DNA from: Atherinomorus stipes | Lineage: Eukaryota; Chordata; Actinopteri; Atheriniformes; Atherinidae | Assembly: GCA_023101725.1 (NCBI GenBank) | Contig: JALJCO010010304.1 | Span: 587,431-651,430 of the forward strand | Length of the DNA stretch: 64,000 bases | Direction: 5' to 3' | Position numbers and translations under genes: made by a program | The notes under the pieces: generated by a model | The model's database searches: none | The model's input: the letters and a program-made list of their open reading frames with translations, nothing else | What the model was told of the DNA's origin: nothing | Part shown: in pieces, positions 35,134 to 49,324 of the stretch | Position numbering within the stretch: the stretch's first letter is position 1 | Layout: the number at the start of each line of letters is the position of its first letter

Positions 35134-36851
35134 TCTAAACAAGACTCAGAACAGTGTTGGAGAATGTCATTTCAGTGTAAGAAGTCAGTTCATGCAACAA
35201 TTATGATAAAGAAAACAAAGAAGCAAAAACAAATATTCTGTTTGGAGAAATAATTAAAGTTGTTAAAATGAAAATGAAAAACCTAATGAAAAAAGAGTTG
35301 ATTTCTCTTTCTCTGTAGTGATATGAACATGGCAATTAAAGTATAAATTATTAAGTATTTGCTGTCAAATGCTCCTCCAGTGGTATTTGATTCGTACTAA
35401 TTATTTTGCAGACTTTTGTTGCTCCTGTTACAATGTTTTTACAGACGTGTTGCTGCCATTAGACTTGAAATGAGCTTATATTTGACATAAAATGATGAAA
35501 TATCTCCGTTTTACCGTGTTGTTATGTACAGTTTGGAATTAAACATGGGTTGAAGAGATTTTTAATCATTATTTTCTGTAGTGTCCCAATATTTTTGGAA
35601 TTGAACTTTTAAACTCATGATTTTTTATAGCGCAATAGCACAATAAACCTGCCATGTGCTGTGTCCTGACTAAATGGGTGTACTCCACCAATGTTGCATG
35701 CTTGTTCCAACACAGCCATGTTTGTAGTAATCACCGTAAATACTCTAATTTGACATGAGATGAAAATTCTTCAGGTGCAACTTGAGAGCAGTCAAACTGC
35801 TGAAATGATCTGAAATCAATAAACAAAAAAAGAATAATAATTTATTAACCCCAAAATGTAAAGTTAATTAATATTGCAGCAAAATTTTTTATGTAATTTC
35901 ATCATTATCAGGTGAAAGATTTCTCTATCACTGTAGATAAATTGTAGATGCATGCAGCTCATCTGTGGCTGGAATGTCTGTCTGCAGCTCATCTGGATGC
36001 TTTTATCTGTTAACATGAGAACAAAAATTAAAGCCATGGTGTTCTGCACCCATCATGCTCTAGGTGTGAAACAGGCTTTCGCTAATTTGTTCCCCCATTC
36101 TTTTTCCAAGTGCTTATGCTTGCTCCTGTCTTGCTAATGGTGACTGCTCAATACTAGCCCGTCTCTGTGTGGCTGCAGCTAAACTACTTTAAAGCAAGTA
36201 ATGGAATTCAAGATGTACTTTAGTCATTTAGCCTTGAGTGTTAAATTGCTTTAGTTGGATAGAGTAGCAGGGACCCAAGGTTGCAGGCATCAGTGGGTTT
36301 ATCCTTGAGTAATAGTCTGGTCTGAGAGAACATTTATCATGTCTACAGGGTTTAGGTTTTCTTTTGTCTCTTCTTGCAACATAGGGGTTTATTCTAACTT
36401 TTATTTTAAAATAAATTCAACCAGAATCGGAAACAGAAGCAACATCTCGTCATTGTCTTGATCCACATGGAGCATCTGCAGTGATGCTCCCTGTTGAAGC
36501 TTCAGTTGCTGCATCCTGTTTAAACAGAACGGAGACTCAGCATTAGCTGTGTGTGCAGCAAACATTTGTTTTTTTTCAGATTTAACAGAATCTACACCTT
36601 TATTCAGAGGATGCAAGAGAAAGAAAATCACATACTGACTGAATGCAGTTTGAAGAGTTCAGTGCTTTAAAAGGTGGTATAGAAGATGTTTTTGCAATAT
36701 TCTATGAAATTGGGCACACTGCCCCATAAGGTATGATTAATTAAAAGCTTTAAATATATGAATATTATTATACAACAGCTGTAAAAGTAATGGGACTCAA
36801 AAAAAAAATTACATCTGCCAATCATTTCTGCTCACATCTCATGTTTTATTT
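35134..36851. other. Unassigned AT-rich DNA
   Basis: No coding region or bounded element was recognised. Short direct echoes occur near 35955-35995 (GCAGCTCATCTG twice). Confidence 0.35.
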
Positions 36852-36906
36852 GTCTATTGCCCGTCAATCATTACTACCATAGTAAGTGATTGGCAGGTAA
36901 TAGACA
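36852..36906. repeat. Short hairpin
   Basis: GTCTATTGCCCGTCAATCAT pairs with the reverse complement of TGATTGGCAGGTAATAGAC across a few central bases. About 26 bp per arm with two or three mismatches. Confidence 0.6.
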
Positions 36907-37004
36907 GAAGTATGCTGCTCCCCGGACATAAGCAGTGCACTGATGTTCAAAGTCGGTAGCTAGCAATCATTCTGCTAGCAGTTAGCGACAGTCAGATAAT
37001 GGCT

Positions 37005-37431
37005 TGGTTACTTGAGAACGTTCTTAAGCAGATCTTACCAAAGACAGGTCACTGAGATAGGACTGTTTCCCAGATGCCTTATTTTTGGTGTGTTCTTTGA
37101 GTCATTCTATTTAACTAATATGGACCTTAAATATTACACAGATCAATATAGATTTTATTGTGCTGTTTCCCAGCTCCAAACTGTGCTTATATACTTCTTT
37201 CTTTACCCATCGTGGATGGACCTATGTGCAATCACTCGCTAAGAAGGGTTCAAAGACTGGGCCAGAGTGTTCTTTCTGATCCAACTTTGGTAAGATCTTC
37301 TTAATGCTAAGAATGAATCTAGGAGACATGTTTTTCTTAAGAAGAAGCCAAAAGAACGTTCTCAAGAATATCTTAGCACTAAGATCTTCTCAACTGAATC
37401 TGGGAAGTATTTTGAAAGCAACTGTTTGTTT
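37005..37431. repeat. MITE-like region with AAGAACGTTCT palindromes
   Basis: Near 37014 (GAGAACGTTCTTAAG) and 37350 (AAGAACGTTCTCAAG) inverted words are repeated. TAAGATCTTCTTAA-type and GATCTTAC words recur around them, and TTTCCCAGAT at 37066 is echoed by ATCTGGGAAG near 37397 in inverse. This suggests a degraded inverted-repeat element, but the termini are uncertain. Confidence 0.4.
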
Positions 37432-38290
37432 AATTGGAAGGCAGAGGAGTTTATATAAAATGGGAGTGATGATGAGACATGGGGGTTTGAGTGATCAAAT
37501 GGGCAGCAGAATTCTAGAGGAGCTGCAGCCTCTGAAGGGATTTATTCGGGAGGCCATAGAGAAGTGAATTACAGTAATGGATTCGAGAAGTGATGAGACC
37601 GTGGACAAGAATAGCAGTGGGTAGAGGAGTGAAAGAGGGATGGAGGCAGGAGATGTTGCGTAGGTGAAAATGGGTGGAACGGGTGATGTTGTTGATGTGA
37701 GACTGAAATGACTGTGCTGTCGAGGAAGACACCCAGACTCTTAACCTGAGGAGAGGGGAGGACGGATGTATTGTCAATGGTAATGGAGAAACTATTGGCT
37801 TTAGAGAGAGTGAGAGGCACACCAACGAGGAGGACTTCAGTTTTAGAGCTGTTTAGTTTGAGAAAATTGGATGAAAACCAAGAATGAATTTCTTGAAGAC
37901 AGAAGGTGAGGGCGGATGGTGTAAGTGACAAAGATGGTTTGGTAGAAAGGTAGAGCTGGGTGTCATCCACGTAGCAATGGAAATTAATGTTGTGTTTCCG
38001 GAGAATATGACCAATGGGGAGGATGTAAATGATAAATAGGAGGGGCCCTTGGAGGAACCTTGGGGTACCCCAGCTAAAACAGGAAATGAGATAGATTTAT
38101 GAGATTTAAGGGATATGAACTGAGTTCGGTCGAACAGATATGAGGTGAACCAGGCTAAAGGAGTGTGGGTGATACCGATGGACGCTAATCTATTGAGGAG
38201 AGTAGTGTGGGAAATGGTGTCAAAAGCTGCTGTAAGATCAAGACAAATGAGAATGGAAAGCAGTCCAGAATCTGAGGCCACTTAGCTTTT
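37432..38290 (-). pseudogene. L2-like reverse transcriptase fragment
   Basis: Read on the minus strand, the frame 38281-37853 gives DLTAAFDTISHTTLLNRLAS and [12 protein letters not shown] frameshift near 38000 moves the catalytic Tyr-Val-Asp-Asp (YVDD, 37962-37973) and DTQLYLS into the frame 37970-37569. A further shift leads to 37825-37514, with the HLRNIS and [11 protein letters not shown] motifs of the L2 C-terminus. These are the fingers/palm motifs of an L2-group reverse transcriptase. The 5' half (endonuclease) is absent, as expected of 5'-truncated LINE insertions. It is inactive because of the frameshifts. Confidence 0.85.
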
Positions 38291-39727
38291 TCAAAGGGAT
38301 CTTAGTGGATTTGATGGAAATAGAGCTTTGCTGAGTTAAAGCCCCTCCTGGTACATGATTCATGCTAGACCTGACAAGAAAAAACAAAGCAAGTGGAAAA
38401 GTGAAGAAAAGAAAAGTGAAAAAAAGGGAGACAAAGATACACTGTAAACATACAGAAAACATCCTACAGCTTCTGTAAGGAAACAAAGCTGACAATCAAC
38501 AGAAGCACCAATACAACATCTAACTGGAATTATAGCATCAACAACCACAGAAACAAATGAAAACATAACCATAGCTCTTGGTGATTAAACCGAAAGGTAC
38601 AACATAAAGACTGTGAGCATGAAAGTTATATGGTACAGTACAACATACTGTATGGTTACTATTGGGGAAACTTGTCTTGGGCTGGATAATGTGTTCCTTA
38701 ATGCCTTTACGATACAACATAGTCAACAAAACATCAAGTAATTCACCTGGAGTGAATTAGTCTGTACGTATTTTACACACAGTCCTACTCCTGATAACTA
38801 CTGTACATTTTGTTCACACCCTTAAATACTACAAATACACAAATACATACTAATAAATCATTTTTAAAGATCATAAAATACCATCACTCTATTATACATC
38901 CCCGTAGGCCTCAGGCAGTGTTATTTAAAAGTCTGATTGAAGCAGGCACATGTGAGTTTTATAGTGGTTCAGTTGTTTAGTACATTGGGGAACTTTGTAT
39001 CGTCTGTCGGCTGGTAAAGGTTGTGTATCACGGACATAATGGGTCAGTCCCTGTGCTCTAAATCTGCCTGCGTTTGTAAGCTAGTGAATACGAGTGTGAG
39101 AGCTGGTATCTGTGTATCAGTAGTCACTGTCAGCAGATGCTCTGTAAACCAGGTCTTGTTGTGTATACACTGTGTGCTGTTGTTTTGTCTCCATGAACAG
39201 CTTTTATCATCTCACACTGCATAGATAGCTGCACATCACACTTCCTTTGCAAAAGACCAAGCAAACCTTTATCATCATTAATGTGCTAGTTTTCCTTCCA
39301 TTATTCAAGTCACATCATGAACAACATCAGTGGATGTGCAATATATAAAAAATATTGACAGTAAACATTTACAATTTTGGACATGCAGTAGATTGCGATG
39401 CTCTCCTCTTCCTTTTCTTGTCTCCTTTTTTCTCATTTATTGACAAAAAACTTGTGTTTATCTCTGTGGCAGTGGTGGCATCTTGTCATGCCCCATTTTT
39501 TCCAGCACAGAATTGTACCGTCTGTCTCACCTTAGTGACGTAGGCTAGAGTTCGCATGAAATGTGACATAATCACTCAGACTCAAGTCTCCTTGAAAAGC
39601 ACCAGTGTTGTTTCCCATTTAGGGCCATATATGGAAAAAAACATCTGATTTGCTCTGGTCAGACCTTCAATAAAAAGATAACATATGAGCAAGATTTCAG
39701 CCACTTTGAGCATTGCAGGACCGTATC
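38291..39727. other. Unassigned AT-rich DNA
   Basis: No gene was recognised. Minus-strand frames at 38238-38729 lack motifs and do not continue the adjacent L2 fragment convincingly. Confidence 0.4.
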
Positions 39728-40950
39728 GAATCATCTTCTTCCACTTATCCGAGGTCGGGTCGCAGGGACAGCTGCTCGAGCAGGGAAGCCCAGACTTCCC
39801 TCTCCCCACCCACAGCCGTCAACTCATCAGGGGTAATCCCGAGTGTTCCCAGGCCAGCTGGGAGACGTAGTCCCTCCAACGTGTCGTGGGTCTTTACCAG
39901 GGCCTCGTCCCGATGGGACGTGCCTGGAACACCTCACCAGGGAGGCATCCAGGAGGCATCCTGACCAGATGCCCGAGACTCCTCATCTGGCCGCTCTGGA
40001 TGGGGAGGAGCAGGGCTCTACTTTGAGCCCCTCTCAGATGACCTCACCCTGTCTCTAAGGGACAGCCCAGCCACCCTGCAGAGGAAACTTATTTTGGCCG
40101 CTTGTACCCGCAATCTCATTCTTTTGGTCACATTGACAGCTTCTCCTTCTGGCTCAGCTCCTTCTTCACCATGACAGACTGTCGCAGAGACTTCATCACT
40201 GCGAACTCCTCCACCTTGGGCAGGATCTCACCCCCGACCTGGAGAGGACACTGATCCACCCTTTTTTGGCATAGGACCATGGTCTCAGAGTTGGAGGTGC
40301 TGATTCTCACTCTGCTTGGCTTCACACTCGACTGTGAATCACTCCTGTGAGAGCTGGAGACCACGATGAAGTCAGCAGGACCACATCATCTGCAAAAAGC
40401 AGTGACCTGATCCTGAGGCAACCAAACTGGATCCCCTCAACACCTCAGCTGCACCTAGAAACTCTGTCCATAAAGGTTATGAACAGGATCGGTGAGAAAG
40501 GGCAGCCTTAGCGGAGTCCAACCCTCACGGTCGAACACCTTCTCCAAGTCCACAAAGCACATGTAGACCAGTTGGGTGAACTCCCATCCTGCCTCTAGGA
40601 CCCTGAAGAGGGTGCAGAACTAATCCACTGCCCCACATCCAGGCCGAGAACCACACTGCTCCCTCTCAATCCGAGATTTGACTGTCCAGTGGACCCTCTT
40701 CACCAGGACCGTTGAATAGACTTTACTGGGGAAGCTGAGGGTGTGATTCCCCTGAAGTTGGAGAACACCCTCAGAGTCCCTTTTTTTTAAGAAGGGGACC
40801 ACCACCCCAGTCTGCCAATCCAGCACACTGTCCCCGATGTCCACACGTCAGACAGGACAGCACCACAGTATCCAAAGCTTTAACAAACACCAGGCGGATC
40901 TCATCCATCCTCAGGTCTTTGCCACCTCAGAGCTTTTTAACAACATCAGC
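39728..40950 (-). pseudogene. Rex3-like RTE retrotransposon fragment, minus strand
   Basis: The minus-strand frame 40844-40620 encodes DWQTGVVVPFLKKRDSEGVL and IEREQCGSRPGCGAVD, the RT fingers/palm approach typical of Rex3. Downstream (lower coordinates) homology continues to the family 3' end near 39728, including the MPPGHFPG-equivalent region that is also present at 33.8 kb. Frames are broken between about 40600 and 40130. The 5' part beyond 40950 is missing. It is the same family as 33540-34035 but in the opposite orientation, and the two overlap in their 3' ~400 bp. Confidence 0.8.
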
Positions 40951-42330
40951 CCGGAAACACTGCAGGATTGTCACATAAAGGTATTTGACAACAATATTTC
41001 CCACTTATCAAGTCAGCTTGGGATGGTCATAACTCTGGCACCATATTATTATTTGAAACTGGCTTAAAATGGTTTACTGAAACAGTCAAAATTGTATAGA
41101 TTTTGAACTTTCTCAAACTTTGTTTAATCAGGAGATATCCACATAGATGTCTGATCTTTGTCCACCATAAAAGAGTAAGTTCACAACTTTTCAGGTGGTC
41201 CCAACAGTGTTAGAACCTTTATCTGCATTGTCTCATAGGATGGCAGTCCGAGTTCAACAGTATCATCCAACAAGATTTCAGAGCCTCTAATCTCATATGA
41301 TTTGCTTGATTCAGTGCCCTGCTAATTTTGTCTGCCAAGTTCAGCTTTCATCCGTCGACTTCAGATCCTCAAACATCATCTGTTGGTCACTTTGGGATAT
41401 TGGGTTCATTTCATTCTGCTTTTATTCAAGCAAGAGTTTGAGCCAGAAAACCTCAGGAAGCCTTCAGTTGCTGCTGCATAGGCAGCATGTAGAGCAGTGG
41501 CCAGGCAGCTATGTTTGTCGCAAATGGCTCTTTTCTTGATGGAAGTTTACTGCCTTGAAAATGCCAAGCAGCGTGTCACAGCTAACCTTTCCAGTAAGTC
41601 TTGGTGTGCTTTCTCTGTAGCTGTCCACAAACACAAGCCTTTTCTAAGGCTTCCCAGAGCAGACTGAAGGACACAGAAATTTTATCCATGAAGACGTCTC
41701 ATTAGTTAAATTTACCCCCACATCATAGAAGATTTGAAACAATTTTGGTACATTCAGACTGTAGACATACAGGCTAACACAGACATGAATGACAGAGATG
41801 AAATTAAACAAATTAAGGACCTTGAAAATTATAAATGGACATACAAGCTGTGAAAAAGTAAAATAGTGTTTCCCTCTTACCCATGGTGTAAAAGAATTAA
41901 AAACTAAAAGTATAAGAATAAGAACAAAGAAAAAATACAACACATCTACTAGAGATGATACTTCTGTTTATTTTTGTGTTGTGTTTATTGTTGGGTTTTT
42001 GGCAGCTGCTGTATTTTATATTTTAAAATATCTGTTTGCAGTGTACTTTACATGGAAGTGTTATTTACATAAATATGGTCAATTTTGTTCTTTGTTAATA
42101 ATATGAAGCACATTTATATCTGTGTTAATTGGTTACCTTTTTTACAAGGCAAAATTTTTAAGTTGAGCCAGATCCCTTCACTCACATGGCAAGGTATATG
42201 CTTCATTCATTCAACAGTAGGATTGGATTAGCATCAGGGATCAATGGATCCAATCCACCTAGGTGTCGGATTGGATCGGAAAAAGAAAAAAGATCGGTTC
42301 ATCTCTAATATATACATATATACAACACAC
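40951..42330. other. Unassigned DNA
   Basis: No recognised gene. Minus-strand frames between about 41180 and 41660 read as short protein-like pieces broken by stops. They could be a pseudogene fragment, but I recognise no family. Confidence 0.3.
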
Positions 42331-42359
42331 CTGTGTGTGTGCGTGCGTGTGTGTGTGTG

Positions 42360-42416
<57 letters not shown>
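42331..42416 (+). repeat. TG then TA dinucleotide microsatellite
   Basis: A TGTGTGCGTGCGTGTG tract (about 42333-42361) leads into about 24 AT dinucleotides (42364-42416). Overlapping frames here are artefacts of the repeat. Confidence 0.95.
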
Positions 42417-42417
<1 letters not shown>

Positions 42418-42420
<3 letters not shown>

Positions 42421-42520
42421 GGATGGACTGGGACGGAAAAACCGCCCTGGACTTTGGCTCAGCCCAGCCCACAATAATTGGGAAACTCAACACACTACCT
42501 GGCACGGATACTATACTGTC
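42418..42520 (+). mobile_element. hAT-like terminal fragment
   Basis: CAGGGATGGACTGGGACGG followed by AAAAACCGCCCTGGACTTT resembles the end of hAT elements with a CAG...GGACTGG terminus. No matching right end was found. It abuts the TA microsatellite. Confidence 0.35.
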
Positions 42521-42579
42521 TGAATTATACCAATAGCACTGGCCTCTAAAATACTAGATGTTGTGTTGTCAGTATTGTA

Positions 42580-42801
42580 GGGTGAGTATGGGTAAACTGG
42601 GACGCTTTCTGAAAATTTAATCTCAACGTAATTTCTGATTATGAACCAAACATCCACATCATCCACACAGAACTTTTTTGTTTTAATTTCATGCTGGCTT
42701 ATGATGAGCTCAATGGAGATTTTTTGTAACAGAAGTAAACACGTAAAATTAAGTGTAGCTGTCCCAGTTTGCCCATTGTCCCACTTTACCCATACTCACC
42801 C
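42580..42801. mobile_element. TA-flanked MITE (mariner/Tc1 type)
   Basis: The termini GGGTGAGTATGGGTAAACTG and, in reverse complement, GGGTGAGTATGGGTAAAGTG are almost identical. TA stands on each side (42578-42579 and 42802-42803). At 222 bp and non-coding it fits a mariner/Tc1-class MITE. Confidence 0.85.
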
Positions 42802-42803
42802 TA

Positions 42804-44418
42804 CAGTATCGGACTTGAACTTGAATACTCACAAATAGAATGAAGCTGTATTCACACTCTAGTCCCTCTGACTGAGCCAGTACAAAACATGCATCTGAAA
42901 TGCATGACACATATTCTTTGGCTTATCATAAATCAGTATCACCAGAATATCACCATAATCAATCCACAATTTGGGGGTCATGTATCAAGCTGGCTATATC
43001 TGACTTTGATGCTTCAGAACAACCTCTGTGCACGTTGCTGCTTTCATGTTCCTCAACCCTTGGACTGATAGAGTTCCAGTCCTGTATTCGAGTTATGAAG
43101 GGATTGTTTATAGTTGGTTTGGCAAATGCTAAACATACTGCACAATACCATGTATGGTTTTCTTCACAGTATGAGTCAGTTTTGGTTCGTGCCATCTTTG
43201 TGTTTAAAAACCCTCTGTACTTACAGGTATTTTGTGATAAGAAAAAAAAAACATCTAGGCTGTTACTATCTGGTGGTAAGTTACAGTAAGGTTGAGCTGG
43301 GGGGTTGTCATCCATGGCCATTGGTCTAAACTCAACCTGAATAAACAAATGGGAAACAGACTTTAAGAAATGGTTTATGTATTTAATTGATAACAGCATA
43401 TATAATGTATTCCAAGTCATTTTATTCTTATAACTATATTACTTAATACTTAATATTACTTAATATATTACTTAATCTCTATCAGTTCATACAGTAGGTT
43501 AATTAATCTTACTGCACGAATTATACACAATTTTAAGGAAAAAATACCCGATAAAAAATGTAACTTCTTTATTCAAAGTCTAGTTTGCAAGTAGCTATTA
43601 ACTGCCAAAACTTTGAAAAGTAAAAGACCAACAGTGCTGTCAGTTTTTACTAGCCTACTGTCTTTTTATGTATTTTATATTTCTGCTGCATGTGACATTT
43701 TACTGCTTAAACGTTTCAACTTAAGCTGTTTTATCTTCTGCAATAATCATTTCATTTAGTTTTTTCCATTAAGGAGCAACAGAAACTGGGTAGCCCTTTC
43801 TTTTCCAAGAAGTGTAACAACCAGAATAACATCAGCCCAAGCATGTCGCTCTTTCTAAGGTTCCTTACTTGCTCTGTATCTGTTTGTAGACCTTCCACCA
43901 GCTCTCTGTTCCTCATCATCACATGTGGGGGCGCTTCTCATTTCTTGAACACGGCTTCACATGTACTTGGACTTGTGCTGTAGAGCGCGGCTGCTGCTCT
44001 GGCTGTGTTGCTGTTATTGCTGTTTGTCCCGCTTCTGAACATTTCAGTGAGTTTGCAGCATTTGGCATCTTCATCCTCCTAATGTGGCCTTTTTTTCCCT
44101 TCGTCTTCTCAGCACCACCCTTTATGTTTTTTCATATCCATATTCAATTAGCTTTACTATTATCTTCCTCTTATTTTTGGTTTTCTTCTTCTGCTCCACA
44201 ATTGGAGTGCACTGTTCTTCTTCGGATGGCATCCGACTTTGAGCGCATTACTGCCACCTACAGGACTGAGATGTGAAACTGTAAATTTCTGGGAAAAACA
44301 CTGATGACTATGAAGTCTGAGGCGGCCGGCTATCAGCAGCTATGTGACAGCTGGCCGCCAACTTTCACATAGAGGCTGATGCAACTACATGAGACGGCGG
44401 CTGCAGGCCGTCTTGAAG
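42804..44418. other. Unassigned AT-rich DNA
   Basis: No gene was recognised. Frames at 42959-43420 (minus) and 43923-44276 (plus) are open but have no domain. The second is hydrophobic only because of T-rich sequence. A short inverted repeat around GGCCGGC and GGCCGCC lies at 44324-44360. Confidence 0.35.
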
Positions 44419-44420
44419 TA

Positions 44421-45984
<1,564 letters not shown>

Positions 45985-45986
45985 TA

Positions 45987-46655
45987 TACCACTCACCTAT
46001 ACACAACAGGCAGGGCAGTCTGCACAAACATGTAAGGAAGAATTTGTAGTGCTCTACAAATCTAAAAATTTCCCTTTGCTTTGTACCATCTCTAATTTTT
46101 AAAATGTTTTTCTAAACCCCCAAAGTTGAAGTACAATTACGTGAGACTTGTTTGCATGTTTGATTTTGTTGGGCTGCAAATGTGCATGCTTCTACAAAGC
46201 AAAACCAAAACTCAGTCCCTGAACAGACTTTTCCTCAGGTGAAATATGAGAGAACCCCACTCTTTTCACAATACCACAACGAAGCTTGTATTATACATAA
46301 ACACTGCTGCAGACTTTTTCCACTTGAGTGCACTTTTATTTCTTCTGCAATTCTTTTGAAAGAACATAAAAAAAACACACAAAAAAAAACAACAACACAA
46401 AAAAACGATAGTGGTGGCTTTTCGTCACTGGAAAATGCAGTTTATCTTTCAGCTACAGATAGCATCCTCTCAGTGTGGACTGGATCAGTAGCCAATCACT
46501 ACAGAGTTATGTGAAACTGCCCTGGCTCTTCTGGGAGTCAGTCCCAGTCCTGCTCTGAACATGGCAGTCCTTGATCAGGTTATGTGTGCAGTGCTTGTAT
46601 GCAACAAACCAGTTCTCTGAAATCACCATGACAATAGCATTTTTGGTGTTATACC
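45987..46655. other. Unassigned AT-rich DNA
   Basis: No gene was recognised; an A-rich tract with AAACAACAACA-type sequence lies at about 46369-46406. Confidence 0.4.
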
Positions 46656-46667
46656 GTGCTGACTCGT

Positions 46668-46697
46668 CACACACACACACACACACACCCACACACC
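46668..46697 (+). repeat. CA dinucleotide microsatellite
   Basis: About 14 CA units with one CCC interruption. Confidence 0.9.
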
Positions 46698-46877
46698 AAT
46701 TTGGCCATGCAAGTCCCTGTGTTACTGGCTCTAAAGCATATTAGTGATGGATCAACTTTTACCCCCATTTGCCTCTGTCACTTTTACAGCCAGTTAGCTG
46801 CTGTGTGTAAGTACAGTTACTCAGAATCTGCTATTCCAGCAGACCTTCAGTCAACATTAAGCAACTTGGCCACAGGG

Positions 46878-46956
46878 ATGTCCCTTTGGCTGAATGGTCA
46901 CCGCGCATGACTTTCACCCGGGAGTCTGGGTATCAAATCCCGCCCGGGGCCCTCTG
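46878..46956 (+). mobile_element. tRNA-like SINE head
   Basis: The A-box-like TGGCTGAATGG (46887-46897) and B-box-like GGGTATCAAATCC (46928-46940) are correctly spaced for an internal pol III promoter. The CTTTCAC loop resembles a Glu-type anticodon loop, but the anticodon and acceptor stems do not pair well. A SINE head or tRNA pseudogene is therefore more likely than a gene. A MITE (46981-47190) lies 24 bp downstream. A related head is at 51119-51190. Confidence 0.6.
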
Positions 46957-46980
46957 TTGCGTACCTTGCCACATACTGTA

Positions 46981-47190
46981 TACTACTCACAAAAATTTAA
47001 GGATATTTGGCTTTTTGTATGATGTCGGAATGAATCTAAAATCTTCTACAACCTTCCAGGTGAACTGAATTAAACTTTCTCTAAACTTTTCAATGCACAT
47101 GTACATTGTTCAATGGTGAAATATTTATTCTGCATCATTCTGTTCTCCAAAAACTGAAAGTTGAATATACCTAACTTTTTGTGAGTAGTG
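46981..47190. mobile_element. TA-flanked MITE (Tc1 type)
   Basis: The left end TACTACTCACAAAAATTTAA and the reverse complement of the right end, CACTACTCACAAAAAGTTAG, agree closely. TA flanks both ends (46979-46980 and 47191-47192). It is 210 bp and non-coding. Confidence 0.8.
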
Positions 47191-47290
47191 TATATGGAAC
47201 GGTACAGCTTGTACAAAAGTCAGTCTGCAGGTTCAGGTTAAACTTTACACATTTCAAAGTAGAAGTTAGCATATGTTTTCAGGTTTTCTT

Positions 47291-47774
47291 AGGCTGCCTT
47301 CATGTGGTATCGTATTTATGGTAAAATACCAAAGTCCGACATGAAAATTGCACTTGAACACCCACTCATGTCATGATTTCCACTTGAAAACTGGATAATT
47401 TCATGATGCCCGAGTTGCCGAGATGAGGTAAACTTTGATTCTTTAACATGGCAGAGAGCCACGAAAATATCCTGGATGTGAAGCATTGCATTATGTTTAA
47501 AGTTTTGTACTGCTGTTATTTGGTTAGTTTGTAGTTTCCAAAATACTGTGACATACAGAACTTTAATAACATAACCATTAAAACTTAGTTTTGTTTGTGA
47601 AAAAACAGTTATTGTTTCATTTACCTCCTCATGCTAGCTAGCTTGTCAGTTGAAGAGATAGCCTCCAGTGATTGACTTCATTAAGACAATAAATTACTTA
47701 AATACAACACACTGGTAATCTCCACTAAACAAGTGGAAAGGATCATCTTTCCCATACCACATGAAGGCAGCATT
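47291..47774. mobile_element. MITE with GGCTGCCTTCATGTGGTAT ends
   Basis: The left AGGCTGCCTTCATGTGGTAT and the reverse complement of the right, ATGCTGCCTTCATGTGGTAT, form ~20-bp termini. It is 484 bp and non-coding. A target duplication could not be settled. Confidence 0.8.
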
Positions 47775-49324
47775 ACACCACCCAATTGTTTGATTATAAT
47801 GACTGACTGAAATGTTTATTTCTCATATGCACAAACATGCATTTTCATATACTCATATACTACTTTGTTTTACTTTTTTTTTTTATCACTTTCACATGAA
47901 TTTGTGTACATACCATTCCAGCTCAACTGTGGTAATATTGTTTTCAAAAAGACTTTATTTTTTTTAAATCTTATTTGCACATCTATTCAGTTGGATTTTC
48001 CCAAAGTGCGAAATATTTACGTTCAGGGGGACGATTGTAAATGGTTTTCTAATGATATCCAAGACGCAAAGAAACCTGTCCAAGTAATGGGACATGGAGA
48101 AATTGAATTGCATTGATTTTGACTCATTTGTTATTTCAGTCATCTGATGTATGTACATAGGTACAACTTTTGTTTTTAAGCTGCATTTAAAATTTCTCTG
48201 AACTGCCTAGATTATTGCAATATATCACAGTGTCACAATATCACAATATTGGATTAAATCAATGACTGACTGTATCGAATCATAACCCACACATCGTGCT
48301 AGGTATCGTATCATTAAAGTTGTACTTCCATGGTCATTTCATTAACATTTCTGTGTTCTCCATTATTATTGAATGCATTCTGCATCGTTTCTGTTTAAAA
48401 AAACCTTCTGGTATCTTTGTATCCAGCTGTATTTGTATACTAGAAGAGAGGCTTGTGGTCCAACGGCAGGCTTTTCCGGGTCCTTCTCATGAATTTCCAT
48501 CTGATTGGCTGCCTCCCAGGAGTGTATGAAGGAAGCTCCGCCCTCCGCTCTTATTTCGTTACACACAGGAAATAGAGCCGACAAACAAATTTGTTCCGCC
48601 ATGCTAATAAACAGTTAGCTAATTAGCTTCACAACTCCGAAGCTACAGTCGTGCTGTCTTTACTTCTAGTGTGTAGTGGAGGGTTACCTGCCTTCCAATG
48701 GACAGATAGAAACCCCCACGTGGGATACGCTATTTGCAATGTGACGTAGAAGTGCAAGGCTGTTCCCGATTCGCTCTTTTCTTCGTATTGTTTCTCTGAT
48801 GAGAAAGCACAGCCGACTGGGGGAACGCAACGCTAGCAAGTCAGCATGTGTAAGTAAACAAGGGGAAACCCTCCGTATTTCAGAAGGAGCAAGTTAAACG
48901 GGTTTTCAGTGGAAGGAGGCCTTTAAGTCTTTGCCAACACCCTCCCCTGTGCGGTTCACTTCCAGTGTGAAGACAAATGGATCATCCAATGAACCAAAGA
49001 CAGGAAGTGACATAGAACAACATGCTAAATAGCTACCTGCCTCTCCTGCTGCTCATGCTGAACAGATTTGTGTAAAAAAAAAAAATAGATGAAAACAGAA
49101 CCACCAAGACTCCACAAATGTATCATTGCTCTGTTGTTTACTTGAGTGACTGAGTCGTTTTCAGTCCTGGCCAGTCAATGAGGCAGATTTTCTTCTTTGT
49201 TCTTGCTTGTGCTTGCAGCCAGCAGCTGTAACTGTGTGATGCTGTTGATGTGGTTCAGTCAGCCTGACTAAAGTGCAGTGTGAAAACAAACCAAAACAAA
49301 GGAAGGTGGGAGTTTTTTTTCCTT
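47775..49324. other. Unassigned DNA
   Basis: 48190-48320 resembles a decayed hAT end (TATCGAATCATAACCCACAC). The GC-richer stretch 48430-48920 contains promoter-like GCCAATC-poor, CpG-containing sequence but no exon. No recognised gene. Confidence 0.35.

Noticed and set aside
42244..42536. Five overlapping frames with Tyr-Ile repeats on both strands
   Set aside because: Artefact of the TA/TG microsatellite.
43923..44276. 117-codon frame with hydrophobic segments resembling a membrane protein
   Set aside because: The hydrophobicity follows from T-rich DNA; there are no splice sites, no motif and no supporting context.
46878..46956. Possible functional tRNA-Glu gene
   Set aside because: The A and B boxes are present, but the anticodon and acceptor stems pair poorly; a SINE head fits better.
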